Translations under genes and position numbers: made by a program
Assembly (NCBI GenBank): GCA_003224135.1
Contig: QHYO01000448.1
Location: 1-10,231, forward strand
Length of the DNA stretch: 10,231 nucleotides
Direction of reading: 5' to 3'
Origin: Acidobacteriota bacterium
Lineage (GTDB): Bacteria; Acidobacteriota; Terriglobia; Acidiferrales; UBA7541
In this document: positions 1-6,636 of the stretch, piece after piece
Layout: every line of letters starts with the position of its first letter
Position numbering within the stretch: the stretch's first letter is position 1
The notes under the pieces: model-generated
The model's input: the letters and a program-made list of their open reading frames with translations, nothing else
Told to the model about the DNA's origin: nothing
Database searches by the model: none

Positions 1-1
1 A

Positions 2-3000
2 ATTTACGACCGGCTGGCCGCTCTCGCCACGCAACACCGCTCCACGCTTATCTTCGTCAACACGCGTCGTCTCGCAGAGCGCATGGCGCATCATCTTGCC
101 GAGCGGTTGGGGAAGGAAGCGGTCACCGCGCATCACGGCAGTTTGTCGCGCAAGTTACGTCTGGCAGCCGAGAAGAAATTGAAATGCGGAGAGCTCCGCG
201 CCCTTGTAGCAACCGCATCTCTCGAACTCGGTATCGATATCGGAGCGGTCGACCTGGTTTGCCAGATCGGTTCACCGCGCTCGATTTCCGTCGCTTTGCA
301 GCGCATCGGCCGGGCAGGCCACTGGCGCGGCGCAGTGCCCAAAGGCCGGATCTTCGCGACGACGCGCGACGAACTGATAGAGTGCGCCGCACTCGTGCGC
401 GCAATCCGCCAGGGAGATCTCGACCGCATCGCCATTCCCGAAGCTTCCCTGGATATTCTCTCACAGCAGATTGTGGCCATGTGCGCGGCCGAAGATTGGA
501 ATGAAACAGAATTGTTCGAAGCACTGCGCCGTGCGTATCCTTATCGCGATCTTGTACGAGCGCAGTTCGACGAAATTCTCGAAATGCTCACCGAAGGCAT
601 CGCCAGCACGCGCGGGCGTTACGCTGCATTTCTTCATCGCGATCGTGTAAACGGCATCGTCCGTGGCCGGCGTGGCAGCCGTCTGGCGGCGATTACCAGC
701 GGCGGCGCCATTCCGGACAATGCGCTGTACACCGTGCTTGCGCAGCCAGAAGGCGCGGTGATTGGCACGATTGACGAAGACTTCGCAGTGGAAAGCCTCG
801 CTGGCGACATCATGTTGCTGGGAAACACTTCCTGGCGAATCCGGCGAGTTCAAGCGGGCAGTGTTTTGGTGGAAGACGCGCAAGGTGCAGCGCCCACCAT
901 TCCATTCTGGCGCGGCGAAGCGCCGGCACGGACCGACGAGCTTTCGACACACGTCGGAGCGTTGCGAGAACAAATCAGTTCGTTTGTTCCCGGTGTCGTC
1001 TCTGAGCCCAACGGGAAGTCGTCTACGGAGGCTTCCGCTGCGACAAGTTGGCTGAAAGTTGAATGCGGTCTCGACGACGCTGGTGCGGAACAAGCAGTCG
1101 AATACATACTCGCCGGCCGTACGGTCCTGGGCGCGGTCCCCAGTCAAGCGACGATCATCGCCGAACGCTTCTTTGATGAAAGTGGCGGCATGCAACTTGT
1201 GATCCACGCGCCATTTGGCGGGCGTATCAACAAAGCCTGGGGCCTTGCACTGCGTAAGCGTTTCTGCCGCTCGTTCAATTTTGAGCTGCAAGCTGCCGCG
1301 ACCGACAACGGACTGAATATTTCGCTGAGCGAGCAGCATAGTTTCCCGCTTATGGACGTTTTTCATTTTCTTCATCCGAATTCTGTTCGTTCTGTTCTCG
1401 AGCAGGCTGTTCTGGCATCTCCTGTTTTCACTACGCGGTGGCGCTGGGACGCCGGGCGCTCGCTGGCTTTGCTTCGTTTCCGCGGCGGGAAGAAAGTTCC
1501 GCCCAACATTCAGCGGATGCGAGCGGATGATTTGCTGGCGGCGGTCTTTCCAGAGCAGCAGGCATGCCCGGAGAACCTTGCAGCCGGTGATATCAGCATT
1601 CCCGATCACCCGCTGATCCGCGAAGTGATGAAGGACGTCCTTACCGAAGCAATGGACATCGAAGGTCTTGAGCGCGTGTTGCTCGACATCGCTGCCGGCA
1701 CGATCAAGTGTTTAGCGGTCGATACGCCGGTCTCGTCGCAATTTTCGCACGAGATTCTGAACGCTAATCCATACGCGTATCTCGATGATGCGCCACTCGA
1801 AGAACGCCGCGCTCGCGCCGTGGAAATGCGTCGCGTTCTGCCGGACGCGGTGCTCGAGGAAATCGGGCGGCTCGATCCCGCCGCCATCGCGGAAGTCTGC
1901 GAGGGAGCGTGGCCTGATGTGCGCGACGTCGAAGAATTGCATGACGCTCTGCTCACGCTAATCGCGGTGCCTGCTCCAAGCGACGCGGCGCGAGACGGCG
2001 GCAGCAGCTTGCGCACGACGCTCAAGAATTCCGTGCCTTTCTGGGCCTCTTTTTTTGAACAGCTCGCAAGAGAACACCGCGCGGGCGTTGCGAAGGTGGG
2101 TCACGAGGCGTATTGGGTCGCTGCCGAACGCGTTCACGCCTTCATGCAAATATTCCCGTCGGCGACGTTCGAAGTGCCGCTGCCGCCTGTCGAGTCGCCA
2201 GAAGTATCGCACGAAGATGCTTTGCTAACCTGCGTCACGGGATGGATCGCTCACAGCGGCCCGGTCACCGCCAGCCAGTTGGGCAACGTGCTCGCACTGG
2301 CGGTCTCTGACATAGAAAAATCTCTGTTGCGCCTCGAATCGAGAGGCGTCGTTTTGCGCGGTAAATTTAGCGACGCCGCTTCCGGCGATATCGTTTTAGG
2401 TTCGACAGAATGGTGTGAACGCCGCCTTCTTGCGCGCATCCACCGCCTCACGCTCGGACGGTTACGGACGGAAATCCAGTCTGTGACTCCTGCGCAATTC
2501 ATGAATTGGCTGCTTTGCTGGCAGCACGTCGCACCGCGCACGCAGCTGCTCGGCGAACGAGGCACGCTCGAAGCCATTCGTCAGATGCAAGGCTTCGAAG
2601 CGCCTGCAAATTCGTGGGAACGCCAGATTCTCCAGCGCCGCATCGCCGATTTCGATCCCAAGGTGCTTGACCATCTTTGCCTCACCGGCGCGATCGGCTG
2701 GGGCCGGCTGTCGCCGCACCCCGCTACGCTGGAAGCGCTCACGGACGGAAAGCGGCGCGTCGTTCCCACCAGCGTCGCGCCCATTACCTTTTTTGTGCGC
2801 GAAGACAGCGACTGGATGATTCCGCGGCGCGAAGCGGGCGAAATCCAGCCGACGGGTCTGAGCGGGGACGCGGCAACGGTCTTGCAGTTTTTGCGACAGC
2901 GCGGCGCTTCCTTCTTTGCAGATATTGTGCGCGGCACGGGCAAACTGAAGGCTGAAGTGGAAACCGCTCTCTGGGAACTTGTCGCCGCAGGATTGCTGAC

Positions 3001-3556
3001 AGCGGACGGCTTCGACAATTTGCGCGCGCTGATCGACCCCAAACGGCGCTCCGGCCAAGGCAGCGGACGAACCGCGCGTCCGCGACACAGTGCTGGTCGC
3101 TGGTCGGTGCTTTATTCCGGTGATGCCCACGACCATACTCGGGCGCTTGAAGCGACGTGTTGGATGCTGTTGCATCGCTACGGAATCGTCTTCCGCGAAC
3201 TTCTTACGCGCGAAACCATTCTTCCGAAATGGCGAGACGTCCTGATTACGCTCAGACGCCTGGAAGACCGCGGAGAAGTCCGTGGCGGCCGGTTTGTCAG
3301 TGGGTTTTTGGGCGAGCAATTCGCCTTGCCCCTGGCCGTGGAATCGCTGCGGGCCAAGCGCAAACAGAATCCGTCTGGCGAAGTTACGACGATTTCCGCA
3401 GCAGATCCGCTGAATCTCGTGGGCATCGTAGTTCCTGGCGAACGTGTTGCCGCGAACTCCGGAAGCGCGGTCGCTTTTCGCGATGGTGTCGCCGTCGAAC
3501 CCGACGAACGAGCGCTCGCGCAAGCGAATGTTCTCGCAATGCCTGTGGCGCGCTGA
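2..3556 (+). CDS. lhr: Lhr-type large ATP-dependent helicase, N-terminally cut by the window edge
   Basis: The frame is open from base 2, so the gene begins outside the window; ATG 83 is an internal methionine. The visible part is 1184 residues. Full-length bacterial Lhr proteins are about 1500, so the first RecA domain (Walker A, DEAH box) is missing. Numbered from base 2, the second RecA domain shows motif IV (TLIFVNTRR, about 15-23), HHGSLS (44-49), motif V (ATASLELGIDIG, 70-81) and motif VI (QRIGRAGH, 100-107). The Lhr hallmark PFWRGEAP follows at about 301-308. The remainder matches the long C-terminal region, with winged-helix repeats and a final beta-barrel part (GGRFVSGF-GEQFALP, then DPLNLVG near the end). 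Known Lhr proteins are 3'-5' translocases that unwind DNA and RNA:DNA hybrids; the E. coli C-terminal region has been linked to uracil-DNA glycosylase activity. The gene converges on a dissected LigD operon. Its last 716 bases are repeated just downstream. Confidence 0.93.
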   Translation: MYDRLAALATQHRSTLIFVNTRRLAERMAHHLAERLGKEAVTAHHGSLSRKLRLAAEKKLKCGELRALVATASLELGIDIGAVDLVCQIGSPRSISVALQRIGRAGHWRGAVPKGRIFATTRDELIECAALVRAIRQGDLDRIAIPEASLDILSQQIVAMCAAEDWNETELFEALRRAYPYRDLVRAQFDEILEMLTEGIASTRGRYAAFLHRDRVNGIVRGRRGSRLAAITSGGAIPDNALYTVLAQPEGAVIGTIDEDFAVESLAGDIMLLGNTSWRIRRVQAGSVLVEDAQGAAPTIPFWRGEAPARTDELSTHVGALREQISSFVPGVVSEPNGKSSTEASAATSWLKVECGLDDAGAEQAVEYILAGRTVLGAVPSQATIIAERFFDESGGMQLVIHAPFGGRINKAWGLALRKRFCRSFNFELQAAATDNGLNISLSEQHSFPLMDVFHFLHPNSVRSVLEQAVLASPVFTTRWRWDAGRSLALLRFRGGKKVPPNIQRMRADDLLAAVFPEQQACPENLAAGDISIPDHPLIREVMKDVLTEAMDIEGLERVLLDIAAGTIKCLAVDTPVSSQFSHEILNANPYAYLDDAPLEERRARAVEMRRVLPDAVLEEIGRLDPAAIAEVCEGAWPDVRDVEELHDALLTLIAVPAPSDAARDGGSSLRTTLKNSVPFWASFFEQLAREHRAGVAKVGHEAYWVAAERVHAFMQIFPSATFEVPLPPVESPEVSHEDALLTCVTGWIAHSGPVTASQLGNVLALAVSDIEKSLLRLESRGVVLRGKFSDAASGDIVLGSTEWCERRLLARIHRLTLGRLRTEIQSVTPAQFMNWLLCWQHVAPRTQLLGERGTLEAIRQMQGFEAPANSWERQILQRRIADFDPKVLDHLCLTGAIGWGRLSPHPATLEALTDGKRRVVPTSVAPITFFVREDSDWMIPRREAGEIQPTGLSGDAATVLQFLRQRGASFFADIVRGTGKLKAEVETALWELVAAGLLTADGFDNLRALIDPKRRSGQGSGRTARPRHSAGRWSVLYSGDAHDHTRALEATCWMLLHRYGIVFRELLTRETILPKWRDVLITLRRLEDRGEVRGGRFVSGFLGEQFALPLAVESLRAKRKQNPSGEVTTISAADPLNLVGIVVPGERVAANSGSAVAFRDGVAVEPDERALAQANVLAMPVAR

Positions 3557-3874
3557 CAACCTGCCGTTCGATAATTTCTTCGTCTGTTGCTCCTGAGACG
3601 AGTCCCTGAGTTGGAGATTGACGTGCGGATGCCTTGCGGGCCTTGGACTCCGGAGCCTGCGCATCTTGTATATCAGAGCGGCTCGCGGTATCGCATCCAT
3701 GCTGCGGCGCCGTTCCGTAAAGGCAAGAGTTGTCGCCTGCATTTTGTTTCGCAAGGTATAATTTCACCACGGTGGCACTTATCCTCGGCGCAAGGCTTGA
3801 ACCGTATGAAATTGTTTCGCCGCTCGGAGCGGGGTTATTGAATTTGGATTTGGGAGTAGGGCGCGAAGCGTCGC
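2841..3874 (+). repeat. 1034-bp direct tandem repeat, copy 1
   Basis: This unit holds the last about 238 codons of the lhr gene, its stop codon (3554-3556), 215 bases without a recognised gene, and a truncated kinase start at 3772-3874. It is followed immediately by copy 2. The offset is exactly 1034 at every point compared. The only difference I found is C3117 here against T4151 in copy 2. A 10-base string, gcgcgaagcg, lies four bases before each boundary: 2827-2836, 3861-3870 and 4895-4904. This is consistent with a duplication guided by short homology. No transposase, target duplication or inverted termini accompany it. Confidence 0.95.
3757..3762 (+). promoter_or_regulatory. Candidate -10 box (TATAAT) for the kinase stub/chimera
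   Basis: A perfect TATAAT lies nine bases before GTG 3772, so a transcript starting about seven bases downstream would be almost leaderless. No good -35 is placed at 16-18 bases; the nearest TTGTCG (3730-3735) is 21 bases away. No Shine-Dalgarno sequence is correctly spaced before the GTG. The same box recurs at 4791-4796 in repeat copy 2. This is inference from the sequence only. Confidence 0.35.
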
Positions 3875-4590
3875 AAATCCAGCCGACGGGTCTGAGCGGG
3901 GACGCGGCAACGGTCTTGCAGTTTTTGCGACAGCGCGGCGCTTCCTTCTTTGCAGATATTGTGCGCGGCACGGGCAAACTGAAGGCTGAAGTGGAAACCG
4001 CTCTCTGGGAACTTGTCGCCGCAGGATTGCTGACAGCGGACGGCTTCGACAATTTGCGCGCGCTGATCGACCCCAAACGGCGCTCCGGCCAAGGCAGCGG
4101 ACGAACCGCGCGTCCGCGACACAGTGCTGGTCGCTGGTCGGTGCTTTATTTCGGTGATGCCCACGACCATACTCGGGCGCTTGAAGCGACGTGTTGGATG
4201 CTGTTGCATCGCTACGGAATCGTCTTCCGCGAACTTCTTACGCGCGAAACCATTCTTCCGAAATGGCGAGACGTCCTGATTACGCTCAGACGCCTGGAAG
4301 ACCGCGGAGAAGTCCGTGGCGGCCGGTTTGTCAGTGGGTTTTTGGGCGAGCAATTCGCCTTGCCCCTGGCCGTGGAATCGCTGCGGGCCAAGCGCAAACA
4401 GAATCCGTCTGGCGAAGTTACGACGATTTCCGCAGCAGATCCGCTGAATCTCGTGGGCATCGTAGTTCCTGGCGAACGTGTTGCCGCGAACTCCGGAAGC
4501 GCGGTCGCTTTTCGCGATGGTGTCGCCGTCGAACCCGACGAACGAGCGCTCGCGCAAGCGAATGTTCTCGCAATGCCTGTGGCGCGCTGA
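3772..4590 (+). CDS. Chimeric ORF: kinase N-terminal stub fused to a duplicated Lhr C-terminus
   Basis: From GTG 3772 the frame encodes 272 residues. Residues 1-21 (MALILGARLEPYEIVSPLGAG) match the start of a serine/threonine kinase, from the extreme N-terminus to the first glycines of the ATP loop. Residues 22-34 are unrecognised. Codon 35 is the duplication junction (caa, where lhr has gaa). From there the protein equals the last about 237 residues of Lhr except S to F at residue 127. It has no helicase domain and no kinase catalytic residues, so it can be neither enzyme. The Lhr part keeps the beta-barrel signature (GGRFVSGF, GEQFALP, DPLNLVG). A TTG at 3730 is an alternative, less convincing start. 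A TATAAT box ten bases upstream could drive a leaderless transcript from the kinase's own start. It may be a translated Lhr-tail protein or simply duplication debris; the reading frame is certain, expression is not. Confidence 0.55.
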   Translation: MALILGARLEPYEIVSPLGAGLLNLDLGVGREASQIQPTGLSGDAATVLQFLRQRGASFFADIVRGTGKLKAEVETALWELVAAGLLTADGFDNLRALIDPKRRSGQGSGRTARPRHSAGRWSVLYFGDAHDHTRALEATCWMLLHRYGIVFRELLTRETILPKWRDVLITLRRLEDRGEVRGGRFVSGFLGEQFALPLAVESLRAKRKQNPSGEVTTISAADPLNLVGIVVPGERVAANSGSAVAFRDGVAVEPDERALAQANVLAMPVAR

Positions 4591-4908
4591 CAACCTGCCG
4601 TTCGATAATTTCTTCGTCTGTTGCTCCTGAGACGAGTCCCTGAGTTGGAGATTGACGTGCGGATGCCTTGCGGGCCTTGGACTCCGGAGCCTGCGCATCT
4701 TGTATATCAGAGCGGCTCGCGGTATCGCATCCATGCTGCGGCGCCGTTCCGTAAAGGCAAGAGTTGTCGCCTGCATTTTGTTTCGCAAGGTATAATTTCA
4801 CCACGGTGGCACTTATCCTCGGCGCAAGGCTTGAACCGTATGAAATTGTTTCGCCGCTCGGAGCGGGGTTATTGAATTTGGATTTGGGAGTAGGGCGCGA
4901 AGCGTCGC
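3875..4908 (+). repeat. 1034-bp direct tandem repeat, copy 2
   Basis: Second, nearly identical unit, starting at aaatccagcc (3875) and ending at agcgtcgc (4908), after which the sequence becomes unique (tggcagtc). It carries the Lhr C-terminal coding part without the rest of the gene, the same stop (4588-4590), the same 3' tail and a second kinase stub. The single difference from copy 1 changes a serine codon (tcc) to phenylalanine (ttc). The near identity means the event is recent, or the copies are kept alike by gene conversion, or the assembly is wrong here. The one substitution argues mildly against a pure assembly echo. Confidence 0.95.
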
Positions 4909-4967
4909 TGGCAGTCGATGCCGGCTTGGCGGGCCGCTCTGACAAACCCTTAGTGTGGCGAAGCTAG
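4806..4967 (+). pseudogene. Truncated serine/threonine protein kinase start (second stub)
   Basis: GTG 4806 opens a 53-codon frame whose first 21 residues match the N-terminus of PknB-like kinases (start, G-A-R-L-E-P-Y-E-I, then the L-G-A-G of the glycine loop). In the family the loop continues as G-M-G-E-V-Y. Here it runs into L-L-N-L-D-L-G-V-G and unrelated residues, and stops at 4965-4967. No invariant lysine, HRD or DFG region follows, so this is a remnant of a deleted kinase gene. The first 103 bases are the end of repeat copy 2; the last 59 are unique, so this stub probably marks the 3' context before duplication. A short coincidental match cannot be fully excluded, but order and spacing fit the family well. 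Confidence 0.6.
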
Positions 4968-5021
4968 ATGCCGAGCGCGGCTGGTGAACCGCCGTGCCCT
5001 AACTTGGCGGAAAGCCAGACG
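4909..5021. other. Unique convergent intergenic stretch after the duplication
   Basis: This is the non-repeated gap between the end of repeat copy 2 and the stop codon of the phosphoesterase gene on the other strand. Its first 59 bases finish the second kinase stub. A weak dyad, ccgcc (4989-4993) with ggcgg (5006-5010), could form a short hairpin between the converging units. It has no T-tract on either strand, so I do not call a terminator. No gene is recognised here. Confidence 0.5.
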
Positions 5022-5687
5022 CTACACTTTTCGGCTCGCGCGTGAACCTAATTCGGCCGCTCGGAGTGCCTCCTTTGATGGCATAGGATCGCCAGTAGCC
5101 GCCTTCGAGACGTCACCGCCTTCTGCACGCGCTATATCAGCCAGCAAGCGTTTGGTCAAAACCGATTTCGGTTGCTTTCGAGTGATATCGATTTTCGAAG
5201 CATGACGGTCGCGATGTTTGATGAGCAACCATGATTTTCCGGAACTCCGTCCAAACCCGCGGGTGCGCACCAACACCCAGGAACCACGGAGTTTTTTTCC
5301 GCGCAGAGTAAATTTCAAATCGCCTTTTGTGAGCGCGGCGGCTACCTCTTCTTGTTCGGGAAGCCAGCTACCCGTGTCCCAAACCATCACCGTTCCGCCG
5401 CCATATTCACCTTCAGGAATGACGCCTTCGAAATTCGCATATTCAACGGGATGATCTTCTACCTGCATCGCAAGCCTCTTTACAGACGGATCGAGCGAAG
5501 GGCCTTTGGGAACTGCCCAGGACAGCAGGACGCCATTGAACTCGAGACGAAAGTCGTAATGCAATTGTGACGCGCGATGTTTTTGCACGACATACAGAAG
5601 CGACTTGTGAGTCCGTCCTTTCGTGTCGCCCGGAGGTTCGGGTGAAGTTTTGAAACTTCGCTTCTTTCGATACTTTATAAGAGACAT
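5022..5687 (-). CDS. ligD: Stand-alone LigD 3'-phosphoesterase
   Basis: A 221-residue protein made only of the LigD PE module. Family enzymes are metal-dependent and remove 3'-ribonucleotides and 3'-phosphates from primer ends, leaving 3'-OH ends for sealing in non-homologous end joining. The conserved block runs from about residue 32 to 145. It shows VVQKHRASQLHYDFRLE (33-49), WAVPKGPS (57-64), EDHPVEYANFEG (77-88) and GEYGGGTVMVWD (about 93-104). Candidate catalytic and metal-binding residues H37, H43, D45, R47, H79 and Y83 all match the positions known from Pseudomonas LigD. The basic N-terminus and the tail after about 165 are poorly conserved. ATG 5687 is preceded by an AAGGA-type ribosome binding site. 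It is the last gene of a ligase-polymerase-phosphoesterase operon, 49 bases after the polymerase stop. In many bacteria this module is fused to the others; here it is free. Confidence 0.93.
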   Translation of the reverse strand: MSLIKYRKKRSFKTSPEPPGDTKGRTHKSLLYVVQKHRASQLHYDFRLEFNGVLLSWAVPKGPSLDPSVKRLAMQVEDHPVEYANFEGVIPEGEYGGGTVMVWDTGSWLPEQEEVAAALTKGDLKFTLRGKKLRGSWVLVRTRGFGRSSGKSWLLIKHRDRHASKIDITRKQPKSVLTKRLLADIARAEGGDVSKAATGDPMPSKEALRAAELGSRASRKV

Positions 5688-5702
5688 GCGTTTCCTTCTG
5701 TC

Positions 5703-5720
5703 GCTCGGCAGAAGCCGAGC
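5703..5720 (-). promoter_or_regulatory. Intercistronic hairpin between polymerase and phosphoesterase genes
   Basis: A perfect 7-bp stem, gctcggc (5703-5709) with gccgagc (5714-5720), closes a 4-base loop in the 49-base gap, just upstream of the phosphoesterase ribosome binding site. No T-run follows, so a terminator is unlikely. It could protect the upstream or downstream mRNA end, or set translation of the last gene. The structure is seen; the role is inferred. Confidence 0.45.
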
Positions 5721-5736
5721 ATGCGCGAGTTTGTGA

Positions 5737-6636
5737 TCATAAGTTCCTCAAGCGAGCCAGGGCGGTTTTCAAGGTCTGGCGACTGTTGAAAAATTCCGCC
5801 CACGGATCCCTGGCCCTGAGACGGCGTCGGAAATTCCCTAGATTGAACCTGGACGGGTCGAGCGAAGGCTTAACGTCGGACCAATCGAGCGGAGTCGAAA
5901 CCGGAGCATGCGGCTTGCGGCGTACCGAGTAGGGAGCGACGACAGTCTGCACGGAACCATTTCGGAAAGCGTCGAGGTAGACGCGGCGGCCCCGAGAGGC
6001 GATCGAATGCTCCACCGTCAACTCGTTCGGATGCGACGATGCGACGCGGGCGACAACTTCCTGGGAGAACTTCAGCACTTCATCTGCCGTGGGTCCCACG
6101 CGAACGGGCACGAAAACATGCAGTCCGCGGCTCCCTGAGGTCTTGGGAAACGAAAGTAGTTTCAAGGCATCGAGGGCTTCTTTCAGATACTGGCCTGCGC
6201 GCGCCGCGTCCGCGAACTGTCCCGAGCTTGGATCCAGGTCAAAGCATACCCAATCCGGTCTTGGAAACGTCTTCGCGCGACTCCCAGTCACATGGACGGG
6301 AATACATCCGAGGTTCACCAGCGCAATCTGAGTCTTTAGCGATCCTCCCACTACATAGTTGGTCGATTTGCGTGGTCCGCTTGCATTCTGGATTCGTTTT
6401 GTAGGAGTGTCGGGCGGCATGCTTTCAGGCTTTTCCTTCTGGTAGAAGCATTGCCCGCGCAGGCCATTGGGGCATCGCTCAAGCGTAAGAATTCGGTCTG
6501 CGACGTAAGTGCGAAGCCGGGGAAATACTTCTTGATAGAAGTCAGCGAGGTCCCTCTTGGTATAGCCCTCGTCCGGCCAGAATACCTTTTCAGGATGCGA
6601 GACCTCGACCGTCGATGTTTTTGCTGTTCCCTTCAC
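5737..6636 (-). CDS. ligD: Stand-alone LigD primase-polymerase (NHEJ polymerase, AEP superfamily)
   Basis: A 299-residue protein matching the LigD POL module, an archaeo-eukaryotic primase relative. Such enzymes bind 5'-phosphate ends, align broken ends and fill gaps, preferring ribonucleotides. Visible family features are VSHPEKVFWPDEGYTKRDL near the start (12-30), CFDLDP with the metal-binding aspartates D133 and D135, SGSRGLHVFVP (167-177, H173 in the nucleotide site) and the third aspartate D222 in YLDAFRN. Length equals the usual isolated POL domain of about 290-300. The start is GTG 6636: an in-frame TAG sits immediately before it and AGGAGG stands six bases upstream. The gene begins inside the ligase gene (47-base overlap, different frame), which suggests translational coupling. 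It is the middle gene of the dissected LigD operon. All key residues are present, so it is probably active. Confidence 0.94.
   Translation of the reverse strand: MKGTAKTSTVEVSHPEKVFWPDEGYTKRDLADFYQEVFPRLRTYVADRILTLERCPNGLRGQCFYQKEKPESMPPDTPTKRIQNASGPRKSTNYVVGGSLKTQIALVNLGCIPVHVTGSRAKTFPRPDWVCFDLDPSSGQFADAARAGQYLKEALDALKLLSFPKTSGSRGLHVFVPVRVGPTADEVLKFSQEVVARVASSHPNELTVEHSIASRGRRVYLDAFRNGSVQTVVAPYSVRRKPHAPVSTPLDWSDVKPSLDPSRFNLGNFRRRLRARDPWAEFFNSRQTLKTALARLRNL

Noticed and set aside
461..1609. Long antisense open frame (382 codons) within lhr
   Set aside because: It opposes a frame with unmistakable Lhr motifs, is rich in R, and shows no recognisable domain; GC-rich coding DNA commonly leaves the complementary frame open.
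3730..3771. TTG 3730 as the start of the chimeric frame
   Set aside because: The residues before GTG 3772 do not fit the kinase family and span the TATAAT box; the family-like protein begins at the GTG.
3557..3771. Terminator after lhr
   Set aside because: Only a 5-bp stem (cgtct/agacg) with a large loop and no T-tract was found; not enough to call one.
3587..3841. 84-codon + strand frame in the repeat tail (again at 4621-4875)
   Set aside because: Starts with TTG, has no ribosome binding site, overlaps the kinase stub in another frame, and resembles nothing I know.
2462..4788. Long - strand frames over the lhr 3' end and both repeat copies (2462-3754, 3384-4076, 3835-4788)
   Set aside because: They are complements of the Lhr C-terminal coding sequence, appear twice only because of the duplication, and show no conserved motif.
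4984..5205. 73-codon + strand frame at the end of the phosphoesterase gene
   Set aside because: Mostly the complement of the LigD phosphoesterase coding sequence; no supporting features.
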